A stretch of DNA of 64,000 nucleotides from Amylibacter sp. (GCA_021775355.1 JAJFHZ010000011.1:48251-112250); one strand, 5' to 3'. Positions 30,210-39,585 are shown, counted from the stretch's first letter. The notes: generated by a model not told the origin, from the letters alone. Program-made: numbers and translations.

Positions 30210-30302
30210 CCTCGATACCATGAACTAAGGTGGGGGCAAAAAAGCCATGGTACCGAGGGAAGCTGATTGCTAGCTACCCGTTTCATTTGACTGTAAATCA
30301 CG
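30210..30302. other. Candidate structured RNA or regulatory element
   Basis: CCTCGATACCATG at 30210-30222 pairs with CATGGTACCGAGG at 30246-30258 (13 positions, one A-C mismatch), with a 23-base loop that includes GGGGGCAAAAAAGC. Two smaller stems follow: GGGAAGCT with AGCTACCC (loop GATTGCT) and CGT/ATTT with AAAT/ACG. I matched it to no riboswitch or ncRNA family I know. Either strand could be the transcript; the element lies 80 bases upstream of the ggt start. Confidence 0.3.
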
Positions 30303-30380
30303 GCAATACATGGGAATGAATATGGCAATTCTTAGGCTTTATTAAAAAAATGCAAGTAACCCAGTTTATGTAACTACCTG

Positions 30381-30397
30381 TAATATGCAGCATATTA
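30381..30397. promoter_or_regulatory. 17-bp palindrome, possible operator
   Basis: TAATATGC and GCATATTA flank a single A to give a perfect 8+1+8 palindrome. Size and symmetry suit a dimeric repressor site. It lies about 200 bases before the DUF2794 gene and 250 bases before ggt. The regulator is unknown. Confidence 0.35.
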
Positions 30398-30595
30398 TGG
30401 TTGCCCTAAAACATACAACACCCCGTCTTTTCAGACATGTCGCTGATCTACTCGCTATACAGAATACTGATTTACAAGTTGTATTACCTACAAATAATGC
30501 CCTTCAATTGCGAAGAATGTGGCAAAAAAGGGCATTTACCTTTACGTCAACTTAAGACGCTTGCTTTCACTCGCTGAAACCCGCAAACTTAAACC

Positions 30596-30937
30596 ATGTT
30601 TCAGGATGTTCACCACGCTTCAAAGAGCCACCAAAAACTTCCCATCCACTTTCACAGAGCGGAGCTTGCACTAATCATGTCGCTTTACGGGCGTATGGTT
30701 GCAGCTGGCGAATGGCGTGATTACGGAATATCTCCGTTAAAAGATGTTGCTATCTTTTCCATTTTCAGACGCACGGCAGAACATCCGATCTACCGTGTGG
30801 AAAAATGTCCGAAGCTTTCGTCAAAGCAGGGCATGTATGCTGTGATCGGCATGGACGGGCGCATTTTGAAACGCGGCCATGATCTAAAGGCCGTGCTGCG
30901 GGTGCTGGAACGCAAAATGATCAAGTTAGTTGATTAA
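30596..30937 (+). CDS. DUF2794 protein
   Basis: A 113-residue protein with the segment LIMSLYGRMVAAGEWRDYGI and a C-terminal GRILKRGHDLKAVLRVLE, the hallmarks of DUF2794, a small cytoplasmic family restricted mainly to alphaproteobacteria and without known function. No signal peptide or membrane segment is visible. Its stop abuts the stop of the convergent NlpC/P60 gene with no base between. Confidence 0.85.
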   Translation: MFQDVHHASKSHQKLPIHFHRAELALIMSLYGRMVAAGEWRDYGISPLKDVAIFSIFRRTAEHPIYRVEKCPKLSSKQGMYAVIGMDGRILKRGHDLKAVLRVLERKMIKLVD

Positions 30938-31690
30938 TTATTCTATCATTATGCGCTTGCGTGATGTCACAGCACCAACACCCATGGCCAATATACGTGT
31001 TTCTGCCTGCGCCAATGGTTCACTTACCACTTTCATGTGATACCCGTTTGCATGTAATAAATGCGTAGATGAAGCCATAAACCCCACATGGCCTTTCCAA
31101 AAAATAAGATCGCCGCGTTGCAACGCATTTTCATCATTCAAAAGCACACCCAATGTGGCTTCCTGATCTGTACTGTCTGCCGCACATTTCTGACCCGCAC
31201 CTTTCAACCCGGTGGAAATCAGACCGGAACAATCTATACCATATTGCGAATTACCGCCCCAAAGATACGGGACCCCCATAAACCGTTCCGCTGTACGCAC
31301 ATAATCAGGCTCTAAATCTGTCAGGTTTTCAAGTTGTTGTTTATGCACATAACCGCCACCAGCAAGTTCCACAAACGGGCCATCTTCCCCCACAACCGTC
31401 ACATTCGCCTGATAGGGCACGTGCAGAACCGGCACAGTTTTTATATCGGGCGCGGGGTAAACATGCGCACCCATATCACTGACACGATTTGTGGGTTCTA
31501 CCCAATCTGCAAGTGCTTCAACGGCAACATATCCCTTATACCCGTCCGAATGCCTGTATCCTTTAGCCCAATCGTTCCGGATTTTCAAAACATGAAAACC
31601 TTCGCCAAAAAGCAACTGACGATCCAACGCGCCACCTTCACCATCCAGCAAATTTGCAACGGGGGTTTTAATGCGGTGAAGTTCAGACAT
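30938..31690 (-). CDS. NlpC/P60-family cysteine peptidase with SH3-like domains
   Basis: A 250-residue protein with SH3b-like modules in the first 120 residues and a C-terminal NlpC/P60 domain: LWGGNSQYGIDCSGLIS holds the catalytic Cys and WKGHVGFM the His. Such enzymes cut peptidoglycan stem peptides (D-Glu-Dap bond). No signal peptide is evident, so it may process recycled muropeptides in the cytoplasm. The ATG at 31690 overlaps the end of the M17 peptidase gene by 8 bases, indicating a peptide-recycling pair. Confidence 0.87.
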   Translation of the reverse strand: MSELHRIKTPVANLLDGEGGALDRQLLFGEGFHVLKIRNDWAKGYRHSDGYKGYVAVEALADWVEPTNRVSDMGAHVYPAPDIKTVPVLHVPYQANVTVVGEDGPFVELAGGGYVHKQQLENLTDLEPDYVRTAERFMGVPYLWGGNSQYGIDCSGLISTGLKGAGQKCAADSTDQEATLGVLLNDENALQRGDLIFWKGHVGFMASSTHLLHANGYHMKVVSEPLAQAETRILAMGVGAVTSRKRIMIE

Positions 31691-33068
31691 AACGATCCTC
31701 AATCACCTGCAACATCGCCCGTGCCGATTGGCAAGCCCCGCCCTTGGCGCGACCCGGTTTTGCAACAGGTGTCCAACCATAAAGGTCAAGATGCACAAAA
31801 TCCACCGCATCTTCTACAAATCGCCGCAAGAAAAGTGCGGCCATAATGGCCCCGCCAAATCCACCCGCAGGCGCATTGTCCAAGTCTGCCACATCGGGTT
31901 CGATTACCGGTTCATAAGGATCCCAGAGCGGCAAACGCCACAAAGGGTCTGCCTGATTTTTCGCCGCTTTGGAAATTTCCGCAGCCAGCTTATCACTATC
32001 GGTAAAAAACGGTGGTACATCAGGCCCAAGCGCCACGCGCGCCGCCCCCGTTAATGTCGCCATACAGGCAATGAAATCAGGTTTTTCTTCATCCGCATAG
32101 GCCAGCGCATCTGCCAGAACCAGCCGCCCTTCGGCATCGGTATTGTTCACTTCAACAGTTAACCCCTTGCGCGAGGTCAACACATCTTGCGGCCGAAATG
32201 CACCCGCCGATATTGAATTTTCAACAGCAGGAACAAGCACACGCAAACGCACCTTCAGTTTCAAAGCCATAATCATATGTGCAAGCCCCATTGCCGTGGC
32301 CGACCCACCCATATCTTTCTTCATCAAACCCATTGATGAACCCGGCTTGATATTTAGGCCGCCCGTATCGAAACACACGCCCTTGCCCACAAGGGTCACT
32401 TTCGGATGGTTTGCCTTACCCCAGACCATATCCAATAAACGCGGTGCCTGATCAGACGCGCGACCAACCGCGTGAATCATCGGGAAATTCTTTTTCAAAA
32501 GGGCAGCACCCTTGGTAACCAAAACTTTCGCCTCATAATCTTTACCCAGCTTGCGAAATGCCGTTTCCAGTGCTTCCGGCCCCATATCGGACGCAGGCAC
32601 GTTGATCAGATCACGGGTCAGAAATTCCCCCATCGCCAAAATTTCCAACCGCTTTGCGTTCACATCCTTTGCCGGTTTCAGCATTGCCACAGCACCGGAT
32701 TTCACTTTATAATGATCAAACGCATATTGCGCCAAAAGCCATGAAAGACTGGCCTCTTCCAATTCGGATTTCTTCAAGCCCGTGCCAAACTCATAAACAC
32801 CTTTCGGCAATTTAGCGGCCACGGACGCCGCCCAGTATCGCCCGCGCACACGGGTGTTCTCAGCACCCCAACCCGCCAAAACCTTTTCGATTTTTCCTTG
32901 TGCATTCGGTACCGTCAAAACCTGCCCCAGCGCTGCGGTAAACCCGGATGAGTTAACCCACGCCTGAAGCGTTTTGGGTTTTGTCTTTAGCCATGTTTTC
33001 AGCCTGTCTGATGCAATAAAATCTATGGGAATCGCTTTTTGGGTTTTGCCTGCAAATTTCGGGCGCAT
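31683..33068 (-). CDS. Leucyl aminopeptidase family (M17) peptidase
   Basis: A 461-residue M17 metallopeptidase. The two-metal site is visible in VGKGVCFDTGGLNIKP and NTDAEGRLVLADALAYA, and the catalytic Lys in GLMKKDMGGSAT. The N-terminal 150 residues are divergent from PepA, as in the shorter alphaproteobacterial branch. It removes N-terminal amino acids from peptides, and its coupling to the NlpC/P60 gene suggests use on cell-wall peptides; that is inference. Confidence 0.9.
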   Translation of the reverse strand: MRPKFAGKTQKAIPIDFIASDRLKTWLKTKPKTLQAWVNSSGFTAALGQVLTVPNAQGKIEKVLAGWGAENTRVRGRYWAASVAAKLPKGVYEFGTGLKKSELEEASLSWLLAQYAFDHYKVKSGAVAMLKPAKDVNAKRLEILAMGEFLTRDLINVPASDMGPEALETAFRKLGKDYEAKVLVTKGAALLKKNFPMIHAVGRASDQAPRLLDMVWGKANHPKVTLVGKGVCFDTGGLNIKPGSSMGLMKKDMGGSATAMGLAHMIMALKLKVRLRVLVPAVENSISAGAFRPQDVLTSRKGLTVEVNNTDAEGRLVLADALAYADEEKPDFIACMATLTGAARVALGPDVPPFFTDSDKLAAEISKAAKNQADPLWRLPLWDPYEPVIEPDVADLDNAPAGGFGGAIMAALFLRRFVEDAVDFVHLDLYGWTPVAKPGRAKGGACQSARAMLQVIEDRYV

Positions 33069-33295
33069 CGGGAACTCCTGCCTTTTCAGGCAATCCTACC
33101 CGATTTCCCCCATGCTTCAAGCCAAAGCATTTATCAGTCTTCCAAAACCGTGGCAGGCTAGATAGTTCAAAAACACACAAGCCCTGTTCCAAACCCAATT
33201 CTGAAAAAAGAAATACTAACCAAACCGTTCGTAACCCTTGTGTTCTGCGAACAAATCTAGGAAAATTAGAGTGACTTTAGGAAGAGCGCAACAAC

Positions 33296-33949
33296 ATGAA
33301 ACACATCAAGCCCTTACCCTCATTTCTGGTAAACCGTTACCACGGTTGGCGTGCAACGCAATTTCAGGAAAACAAGGCATGGTTCGCCAAACTGGTCGAT
33401 AGTGGCCAGCACCCGCGCACGATGGTGATCTCGTGCTGTGATAGCCGTATGCATGTCACATCCGTATTCGGCGCTGAAACGGGTGAGTTTTTTATTCACC
33501 GCAACATCGCCAATCTGGTGCCCAAGTTTTCGCCCGATGGTGACCATCACGGCACATCTGCCGCCGTGGAATATGCCGTCACCGCTTTGGGCATTACCAA
33601 CATTATGGTCATCGGCCATTCGCATTGCGGCGGGGTCAACGGTTGCCATGATATGTGTTCCGGCAATGCCCCCGAACTGGAAGAGACTACCAGCTTTGTC
33701 GGCCGTTGGATGGATATTCTGCGCGAAGGTTACGAACGTGTTGCAGCCAAAGGCGGTACACGCGAAGAACAAATCAGTGCACTTGAGCGTGAATGCGTTC
33801 TGGTTTCATTAGAAAACCTGATGACCTTCCCCTTCGTCAAAGAGCGGGTCGAAACCGAAGATCTGGCCCTGCACGGTTTATGGATGGATATTCGGGGCGG
33901 CGGATTAGAGGCGTTTAATCCCAAAAGCGATATGTTTGAACAAGTGTAG
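33296..33949 (+). CDS. Beta-class carbonic anhydrase
   Basis: A 217-residue beta carbonic anhydrase. Zinc ligands are C47 (in CCDSR, with D49 and R51 as the catalytic dyad), H108 and C111 (in GHSHCGG). It interconverts CO2 and bicarbonate in the cytoplasm. The ATG lies 8-10 bases after AGGAAG. It converges with asd, and a strong two-way terminator separates them. Confidence 0.94.
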   Translation: MKHIKPLPSFLVNRYHGWRATQFQENKAWFAKLVDSGQHPRTMVISCCDSRMHVTSVFGAETGEFFIHRNIANLVPKFSPDGDHHGTSAAVEYAVTALGITNIMVIGHSHCGGVNGCHDMCSGNAPELEETTSFVGRWMDILREGYERVAAKGGTREEQISALERECVLVSLENLMTFPFVKERVETEDLALHGLWMDIRGGGLEAFNPKSDMFEQV

Positions 33950-33992
33950 GTGGGTTTCAGCCCACCCCATGCCATTGCAGTTCACACAATAA

Positions 33993-34016
33993 AAAAGGGG
34001 CCATCTGGCCCCTTTT
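33993..34016. terminator. Bidirectional Rho-independent terminator between carbonic anhydrase and asd
   Basis: A perfect stem of GGGGCC/GGCCCC extended by AAAA/TTTT closes an ATCT loop. The A-run on one side and T-run on the other make it work for both the plus-strand carbonic anhydrase transcript (ending 33949) and the minus-strand asd transcript (ending 34040). Confidence 0.88.
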
Positions 34017-34039
34017 GAATTTCCTCAATTTCAGGCGCA

Positions 34040-35062
34040 TCAGCCCTTTTTCAAAACCTTACGGCCCAGCAATTCCGCGATTTGAACCGCATTCAATGCA
34101 GCCCCTTTGCGCAGGTTGTCAGACACGCACCACAGGTTAATCCCGTTTTCAATAGTGCTGTCCTGACGGATACGGCTGATATATGTAGCAAACTCGCCAA
34201 CACATTCGGTTGGTGTGATATAGCCGCCGTCTTCGCGTTTATCGACAACCATGATGCCCGGTGCTTCACGCAGAATGTCGCGCGCTTCATCTTCGTCCAG
34301 AAACTCTTCAAACTCGATATTCACGGCTTCAGAGTGACCAACAAAAACCGGCACGCGCACACAAGTGGCCGTTACCTTGATCGATGTATCAATGATCTTT
34401 TTGGTTTCAGCGACCATTTTCCATTCTTCTTTGGTTGTGCCGTCTTCCATGAATACATCAATATGCGGGATCACGTTAAACGCGATCTCTTTAGGGTAAA
34501 CAGATGCTGCCACTTCCTGACCAGGTACATATTTGCCCTTGGTCTGGTTCCACAGCTCTTCAATTGCGGCTTTACCGGAACCTGAAACTGACTGGTAAGT
34601 TGACACAACAACACGTTTAATCTTGGCGCGGTCATGCAAAGGCTTCAAAGCCACAACCATTTGCGCAGTTGAACAGTTTGGATTAGCGATAATGTTCTTG
34701 TTAGAATATTGCGCAATCGCTTCCGGATTACATTCTGGCACGATCAGCGGTACTTTCGGGTCATAGCGGTAAAGCGAAGAGTTATCGATCACCACACAAC
34801 CGGCAGCGGCTGCAACAGGCGCATATTTCTTGGTAGCGTCAGAGCCAACCGCGAACAAAGCCATATCCCAACCCGTAAAATCGAAAGTGTCCAAATCTTC
34901 CGTCTTCAACGTCTTGTCACCAAAGCTGCATTCCGTTCCCATTGAATTGCGGCTTGCAAGCACAGCAATTTCATCAATTGGAAACTGGCGTTCATCCAGA
35001 ATATTCAGCATTTCGCGGCCTACGTTGCCAGTGGCACCCGCGACGACAATACGGTAACCCAT
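34040..35062 (-). CDS. asd: Aspartate-semialdehyde dehydrogenase
   Basis: A 340-residue enzyme. VAGATGNVGREML at the start binds NADPH, the catalytic Cys is in NPNCSTAQM near residue 130, and VSTYQSVSGSG and IDVFMEDGTTKEEWK are family motifs. It reduces aspartyl phosphate to the semialdehyde, the branch point to lysine/diaminopimelate, threonine and methionine. AGGAGA 8 bases upstream fixes the ATG at 35062 rather than codons further out. Confidence 0.96.
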   Translation of the reverse strand: MGYRIVVAGATGNVGREMLNILDERQFPIDEIAVLASRNSMGTECSFGDKTLKTEDLDTFDFTGWDMALFAVGSDATKKYAPVAAAAGCVVIDNSSLYRYDPKVPLIVPECNPEAIAQYSNKNIIANPNCSTAQMVVALKPLHDRAKIKRVVVSTYQSVSGSGKAAIEELWNQTKGKYVPGQEVAASVYPKEIAFNVIPHIDVFMEDGTTKEEWKMVAETKKIIDTSIKVTATCVRVPVFVGHSEAVNIEFEEFLDEDEARDILREAPGIMVVDKREDGGYITPTECVGEFATYISRIRQDSTIENGINLWCVSDNLRKGAALNAVQIAELLGRKVLKKG

Positions 35063-35196
35063 GTTCAGGTCTCCTAAGTTAAAGTTTGGACATGTCCCCA
35101 TAGGGAACGGGCGGGCTATAGCGCATGTTTCCGCATTTGTGAAATGGCAAAACGCAAAAATAGTGTTATTGTGTCTAAAAATACAAAGGTTTTACC

Positions 35197-35550
35197 ATGA
35201 AGTTCAGCCTCACAGCCTTGACCGCTCTGCTTTTCGCCACAACCGCCATGGCAGATTCTCCCCGCGTGGTGAATGCCGATGCCAGCAAATCGGGCGGTAC
35301 ATGGCGATTCAACGTCGCAATAAAGCACGCCGATACGGGTTGGGAACATTATGCCGACGGCTGGGGGGTGTACCTAATGGATGGTACTGAACTGGGCTAC
35401 CGCGTACTGGCCCACCCGCATGTGAACGAGCAACCGTTTACCCGTTCATTGTCAGGCGTCAAAATCCCGAATGGCACCAAATCCGTGATCATTCGCCCAC
35501 ATGATTTAGTGCATGGGTTAGGTAAAGATTTTATCGTCAAACTGAAATGA
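35197..35550 (+). CDS. Small secreted protein, uncharacterised
   Basis: A 117-residue protein with a clear signal peptide (MKFSLTALTALLFATTAMA, cleavage about residue 20) and a compact beta-rich remainder with GWEHYADGWGVYLMDG and LIIRPHDLVHG-like segments (here VIIRPHDLVHGLG). I recognise no domain with a named function. Its last bases overlap the start of the methyltransferase gene in an ATGA arrangement, so both are likely made from one message. A periplasmic role is inferred from the signal only. Confidence 0.75.
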   Translation: MKFSLTALTALLFATTAMADSPRVVNADASKSGGTWRFNVAIKHADTGWEHYADGWGVYLMDGTELGYRVLAHPHVNEQPFTRSLSGVKIPNGTKSVIIRPHDLVHGLGKDFIVKLK

Positions 35551-36185
35551 CCAAAAACCCGACCGAATTATTGGAAGGTGCCTATAACCTGCAAGATGAG
35601 CAGGACAATATCGCCTATTACAAAGATTTCGCAGCCCATTACGATGCGGGATTTGCAGATGCGATGGGATATAATATACCCAACGCGCTTGCAAAGGTTT
35701 TCCACGAAATAGCAACTGAACAGGATACTCCAATTGCCGATATCGGTTGCGGCACAGGGCTTGCCGCCCAAGCACTAGGCCTGCCCAAAGACGTTATTGA
35801 CGGCTATGATATTTCCACTGAAATGCTGGACAAGGCCCGCCAAAAACACCTTTACCGCAATCTTTACAATGCCAACCTGAAACAGTCACTGGAAGCCTAT
35901 CCAAACAATTACGGCGCACTTATATCTGTTGGCACTTTTACACTGGGCCATTTGGGGCCGAACGATTTGGGAAACCTGCTTGCGCTGTTACAAACAGGCG
36001 GTCTGGTCTGCATCACCGTCAGCGCCGTACATTTCAAAGCACAAGGTTTCGCCGCATTTTTGGATGACCTGCAACGCACTGGCAAAATCACCACCCCTAA
36101 AATTCACACAGTTCCGATTTATGTCGACAAAGCCCACGATCACGCCGCGGACAAGGCCCATATCTTAAGCTTTCGCAAAGCTTAG
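35547..36185 (+). CDS. Class I SAM-dependent methyltransferase
   Basis: A 212-residue protein with the SAM-binding motif I IADIGCGTGLAAQALG near residue 65 and motif II GYDISTEMLDKAR. The substrate cannot be predicted; the small size and general motifs suit a small-molecule methyltransferase. It is translationally coupled to the upstream secreted-protein gene and is followed by the large oxidoreductase gene after 37 bases. Confidence 0.85.
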   Translation: MTKNPTELLEGAYNLQDEQDNIAYYKDFAAHYDAGFADAMGYNIPNALAKVFHEIATEQDTPIADIGCGTGLAAQALGLPKDVIDGYDISTEMLDKARQKHLYRNLYNANLKQSLEAYPNNYGALISVGTFTLGHLGPNDLGNLLALLQTGGLVCITVSAVHFKAQGFAAFLDDLQRTGKITTPKIHTVPIYVDKAHDHAADKAHILSFRKA

Positions 36186-36222
36186 CCCTTGCCGTTCCAC
36201 GCCCTGTCTGTAATCTACCCTA

Positions 36223-39200
36223 ATGACCTATTTTGATACCCAGCTAGACGACAAGTTCGACCTATCAAAAACTCGCATCTACACATCTGGCACTCAGGCG
36301 TTAGTGCGCCTGTGTTTGATGCAGGCGCAGATCGACCGTGATAACGGGCTGGACACAGGCGGCTATGTCAGCGGCTATCGCGGCTCACCGCTTGGCGGGT
36401 TGGATCTGCAATTCGGCCATGCAAAAAAACGGCTAACCGAAGCGCAGGTAATCTTTGAGGCTGGCCTGAACGAAGACATCGCCGCCACCGCCATATGGGG
36501 TACCCAACAGGCCGAGCTACGCGGTGACGGCAAACACGACGGCGTGTTCGCCATGTGGTACGGTAAAGGCCCGGGCGTAGATCGATCTGGTGATGCGATA
36601 CGTCACGCCAACCTTGCGGGTTCTTCCAAAAACGGCGGTGTATTGTTGCTAATGGGTGACGATCACACTTGTGAAAGTTCCACCACCGCACACCAAAGCG
36701 AGTATGCATTGGTCGACGCAATGGTGCCGGTCCTGAACCCCGCAAGCGTGTCGGAAATTATTGAATACGGTCTGCATGGCTGGGCTTTATCGCGCTACGC
36801 AGGCGTCTGGTGCGGCTTGAAATGCGTCAAGGACAACGTGGAATCGTCAGGCTCTATCGACGTCAGTCTGGACAACTTCAAAACCAACCTGCCAACCGAT
36901 TTCGACATGCCCGAAGGTGGCTTGAATATCCGACTGAATGACCACCCAACAGTACAAGAGGCGCGACTTCACCAACATAAACTGGATGCAGTGCGGGCCT
37001 ACGTGCGTGCCAACGCGCTGGACAAAACCGTCTACAAAGGCGGCAAGTCCCCGAAAATAGGCATCATATCCACCGGCAAATCCTACATGGATGTGCTGCA
37101 AGCCTTGGATGAATTAGGCATAGATAAAGCCCGTGCCAACAGGATGGGCCTGTCGCTTTACAAAGTCGCCATGCCGTGGCCGCTGGAGCCCACAGGCATT
37201 GCCGCATTTGCCAAAGACTTGGATCAGGTCATCGTGGTTGAGGAAAAGCGCGGTCTGATCGAAGACCAACTTCGCGCCATCCTTTACGGTCAGGAAAACC
37301 AGCCAATCATTATCGGCAAGAAATCCGAAACGGGGCAAGTTTTGTTCCAGCCGGAACTGGCCTTGAATTCCGTGCAAATCGCAGCGGCCATAGGTGAACG
37401 CTTGCTGACCCTACGGGGTGGTAAATCACTTGAAAACAAAGTCAGTGATTTGAAAGCACGCCTAACCGAGGTCCGTGATGAACTGCCTGTCGCACGCGGT
37501 TTGGTGTTCTGCGCAGGCTGCCCACATAACACATCTACCATTCTACCCGAAGGTGCGCGCGGCTTTTCCGGCATCGGGTGCCACTGGATGGCGCAATTCA
37601 TGGATCGCGGCGTAGAAGGTTACACCCATATGGGTGCCGAAGGGTCGAACTGGATTGGTGAAGCCAAGTTTTCCACCTGCGATCATGTGTTTCAAAACAT
37701 CGGTGACGGCACCTACAACCACTCCGGCATCATGTCGGTACGTGCCGCCGTGGGGTCAGGCGTAAACATGACCTACAAAATCCTTTATAACGATGCAGTC
37801 GCCCTGACAGGTGGCCAGCTGCACGATGGTGGGCTCGACGCTTACGATATCGTGGCCGAGGTTCTGGCCGCAGGTGTCACCAAACTGGAATATGTCACCG
37901 AAGACCCTGATCGTATAGACAGATCACGCTTGCCAAGCGGCATCAAAATCCATCACCGCCGTGATTTGCAAAAAGTGCAGGAAGAGATCGCAAAGGTCAA
38001 AGGCATCAGTGTTATTTTATACGACCAAACCTGCGCATCCGAAAAACGCAGACGGCGCAAACGCGGCACCATGGCCGACATCGATAAACGCCTGTATATT
38101 CATCCTGACGTCTGCGAAGGTTGCGGTGATTGCGGCGTGCAATCCAACTGTGTTGCAGTACAGCCGTTGGATACATCTTTGGGGCGCAAACGCAAAATCG
38201 ACCAGTCAGTGTGCAACAAGGATTTCACCTGCGCAGATGGTTTCTGCCCCAGTTTTGTAACTGTTCTGGGCGGCACGCCGCGCAAGAACAAAGCCACCCT
38301 GATCAACTTACCTGATCTACCGGAACCGGCAACAAAACCCAATCTCGACAAACCTTACTCCATACTTGTCACAGGCGTGGGCGGCACAGGTGTTGTCACC
38401 ATCGGCGCATTGATCGGCATGGCCGCCCATTTGGATGGCAAGGGCAGTGGCATCATCGACATGGCAGGCCTATCGCAAAAGGGTGGGTCGGTCTATTCGC
38501 ACATCAAAATCGCAAACACACCTGAAGCCATCAAAACCATCCGCGTGGCAGACGGTTGTGCCGATCTGATGTTGGGTTGCGATGTGATCGTGGGCGCGGG
38601 CAATCAAGCACTGTCGACCTTATCAAAATCCACACATGCACTTATTAATACCCACGAACAAATGCCGCGCGAATTTGCCTACGAACGGGATTTCACCCTG
38701 CCAACAGACCTGATGCACAATCGTATCGTTGATACTGTTGGGCAGGCAAATGCCGATTTCGTTGATGCAACAAACTATGCCACAAAACTGCTGGGCGACA
38801 GTATCGGTACTAACCTGTTCATGCTCGGCGGTGCCTATCAAAAGGGTCTTATCCCGCTGAGTGAAAAAGCCATTACCCACGCAATTGACCTGAACGGTGT
38901 GGCGGTTGAAATGAACAAAAACGCCTTCGCGCTGGGCCGCCATTGGGTTAATGATGCAACCCGCGTAGATGCACTTTTACCTATCATGACAATAGAAGAT
39001 GAACCGCAAACACTCGATGAAATTACCGCAGACCGCGCAGCACGTTTAACCGCCTATCAAAACGCTGATTATGCCACACAATACAGTGATTTCATGGCAA
39101 AGGTATCGGGCAAATCCTACGCCATCGCCGTGGCCCACAACCTCTATAAACTGATGGCCTATAAAGATGAGTATGAGGTTGCGCGCCTGTATTCCAATCC

Positions 39201-39585
39201 ATCGTTCAAGGAAAAACTACACGCACAGTTCGAGGGCGATCTGAAACTGAAAATCTCGCTTGCGCCACCACTGTTATCACGCCCCGACCCCGTCACAGGC
39301 AAAGCCAGAAAGATCGAATTCGGCGCATGGGTTTTCCCGGTCTTCAAGGTTTTATCCAAACTGAAAGGCTTGCGCGGCACCCCTTTTGATCCGTTCGGAT
39401 ATTCGCGCGAACGCCGTAGGGAGCGCGCGTTGATTGATGAATATAAAACGATGATCTTGGGTATTGATGCGGATGCAGACCCCGAAACCGCTTTAGCCAT
39501 TGCCAATCTACCCGAAGACATTCGCGGCTTTGGGCATGTGAAAATGGCGAGTATTGAGTCCTTTGAGGGCGCAATAAAAACCTGA
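36223..39585 (+). CDS. Indolepyruvate:ferredoxin oxidoreductase family protein (fused)
   Basis: A 1120-residue single-chain member of the 2-oxoacid:ferredoxin oxidoreductase superfamily. In order: a TPP-dependent pyrimidine/PP region (residues 1-600, with YVSGYRGSPLGGLD near residue 50 and CPHNTSTILPEGARG near 430), an iron-sulfur segment (VCEGCGDCG near 630 and CNKDFTCADGFCPSF near 670), and the gamma-subunit domain starting VTGVGGTGVVTIGALIG near 714. Such enzymes oxidatively decarboxylate aryl-pyruvates to acyl-CoA in amino-acid breakdown. Archaeal forms are split into IorA and IorB; the fused type is common in proteobacteria. Confidence 0.92.
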   Translation: MTYFDTQLDDKFDLSKTRIYTSGTQALVRLCLMQAQIDRDNGLDTGGYVSGYRGSPLGGLDLQFGHAKKRLTEAQVIFEAGLNEDIAATAIWGTQQAELRGDGKHDGVFAMWYGKGPGVDRSGDAIRHANLAGSSKNGGVLLLMGDDHTCESSTTAHQSEYALVDAMVPVLNPASVSEIIEYGLHGWALSRYAGVWCGLKCVKDNVESSGSIDVSLDNFKTNLPTDFDMPEGGLNIRLNDHPTVQEARLHQHKLDAVRAYVRANALDKTVYKGGKSPKIGIISTGKSYMDVLQALDELGIDKARANRMGLSLYKVAMPWPLEPTGIAAFAKDLDQVIVVEEKRGLIEDQLRAILYGQENQPIIIGKKSETGQVLFQPELALNSVQIAAAIGERLLTLRGGKSLENKVSDLKARLTEVRDELPVARGLVFCAGCPHNTSTILPEGARGFSGIGCHWMAQFMDRGVEGYTHMGAEGSNWIGEAKFSTCDHVFQNIGDGTYNHSGIMSVRAAVGSGVNMTYKILYNDAVALTGGQLHDGGLDAYDIVAEVLAAGVTKLEYVTEDPDRIDRSRLPSGIKIHHRRDLQKVQEEIAKVKGISVILYDQTCASEKRRRRKRGTMADIDKRLYIHPDVCEGCGDCGVQSNCVAVQPLDTSLGRKRKIDQSVCNKDFTCADGFCPSFVTVLGGTPRKNKATLINLPDLPEPATKPNLDKPYSILVTGVGGTGVVTIGALIGMAAHLDGKGSGIIDMAGLSQKGGSVYSHIKIANTPEAIKTIRVADGCADLMLGCDVIVGAGNQALSTLSKSTHALINTHEQMPREFAYERDFTLPTDLMHNRIVDTVGQANADFVDATNYATKLLGDSIGTNLFMLGGAYQKGLIPLSEKAITHAIDLNGVAVEMNKNAFALGRHWVNDATRVDALLPIMTIEDEPQTLDEITADRAARLTAYQNADYATQYSDFMAKVSGKSYAIAVAHNLYKLMAYKDEYEVARLYSNPSFKEKLHAQFEGDLKLKISLAPPLLSRPDPVTGKARKIEFGAWVFPVFKVLSKLKGLRGTPFDPFGYSRERRRERALIDEYKTMILGIDADADPETALAIANLPEDIRGFGHVKMASIESFEGAIKT

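Larger units (their letters stand above)
30131..30595. other. 465-base intergenic region with several inverted repeats
   Basis: No reading frame here looks like a gene. It holds a 13-base-pair stem with one mismatch at 30210-30258, two weak hairpins at 30257-30279 and 30279-30302, a perfect palindrome at 30381-30397 and an 8-base-pair inverted repeat at 30497-30535. It separates the divergent ggt and DUF2794 genes, so it must contain both promoters, but its length and structure exceed what that requires. Confidence 0.6.

Noticed and set aside
33227..33252. GTTCG/CGAAC inverted repeat before the carbonic anhydrase gene
   Set aside because: Only five pairs with a 16-base spacer, expected by chance in a window of this size.
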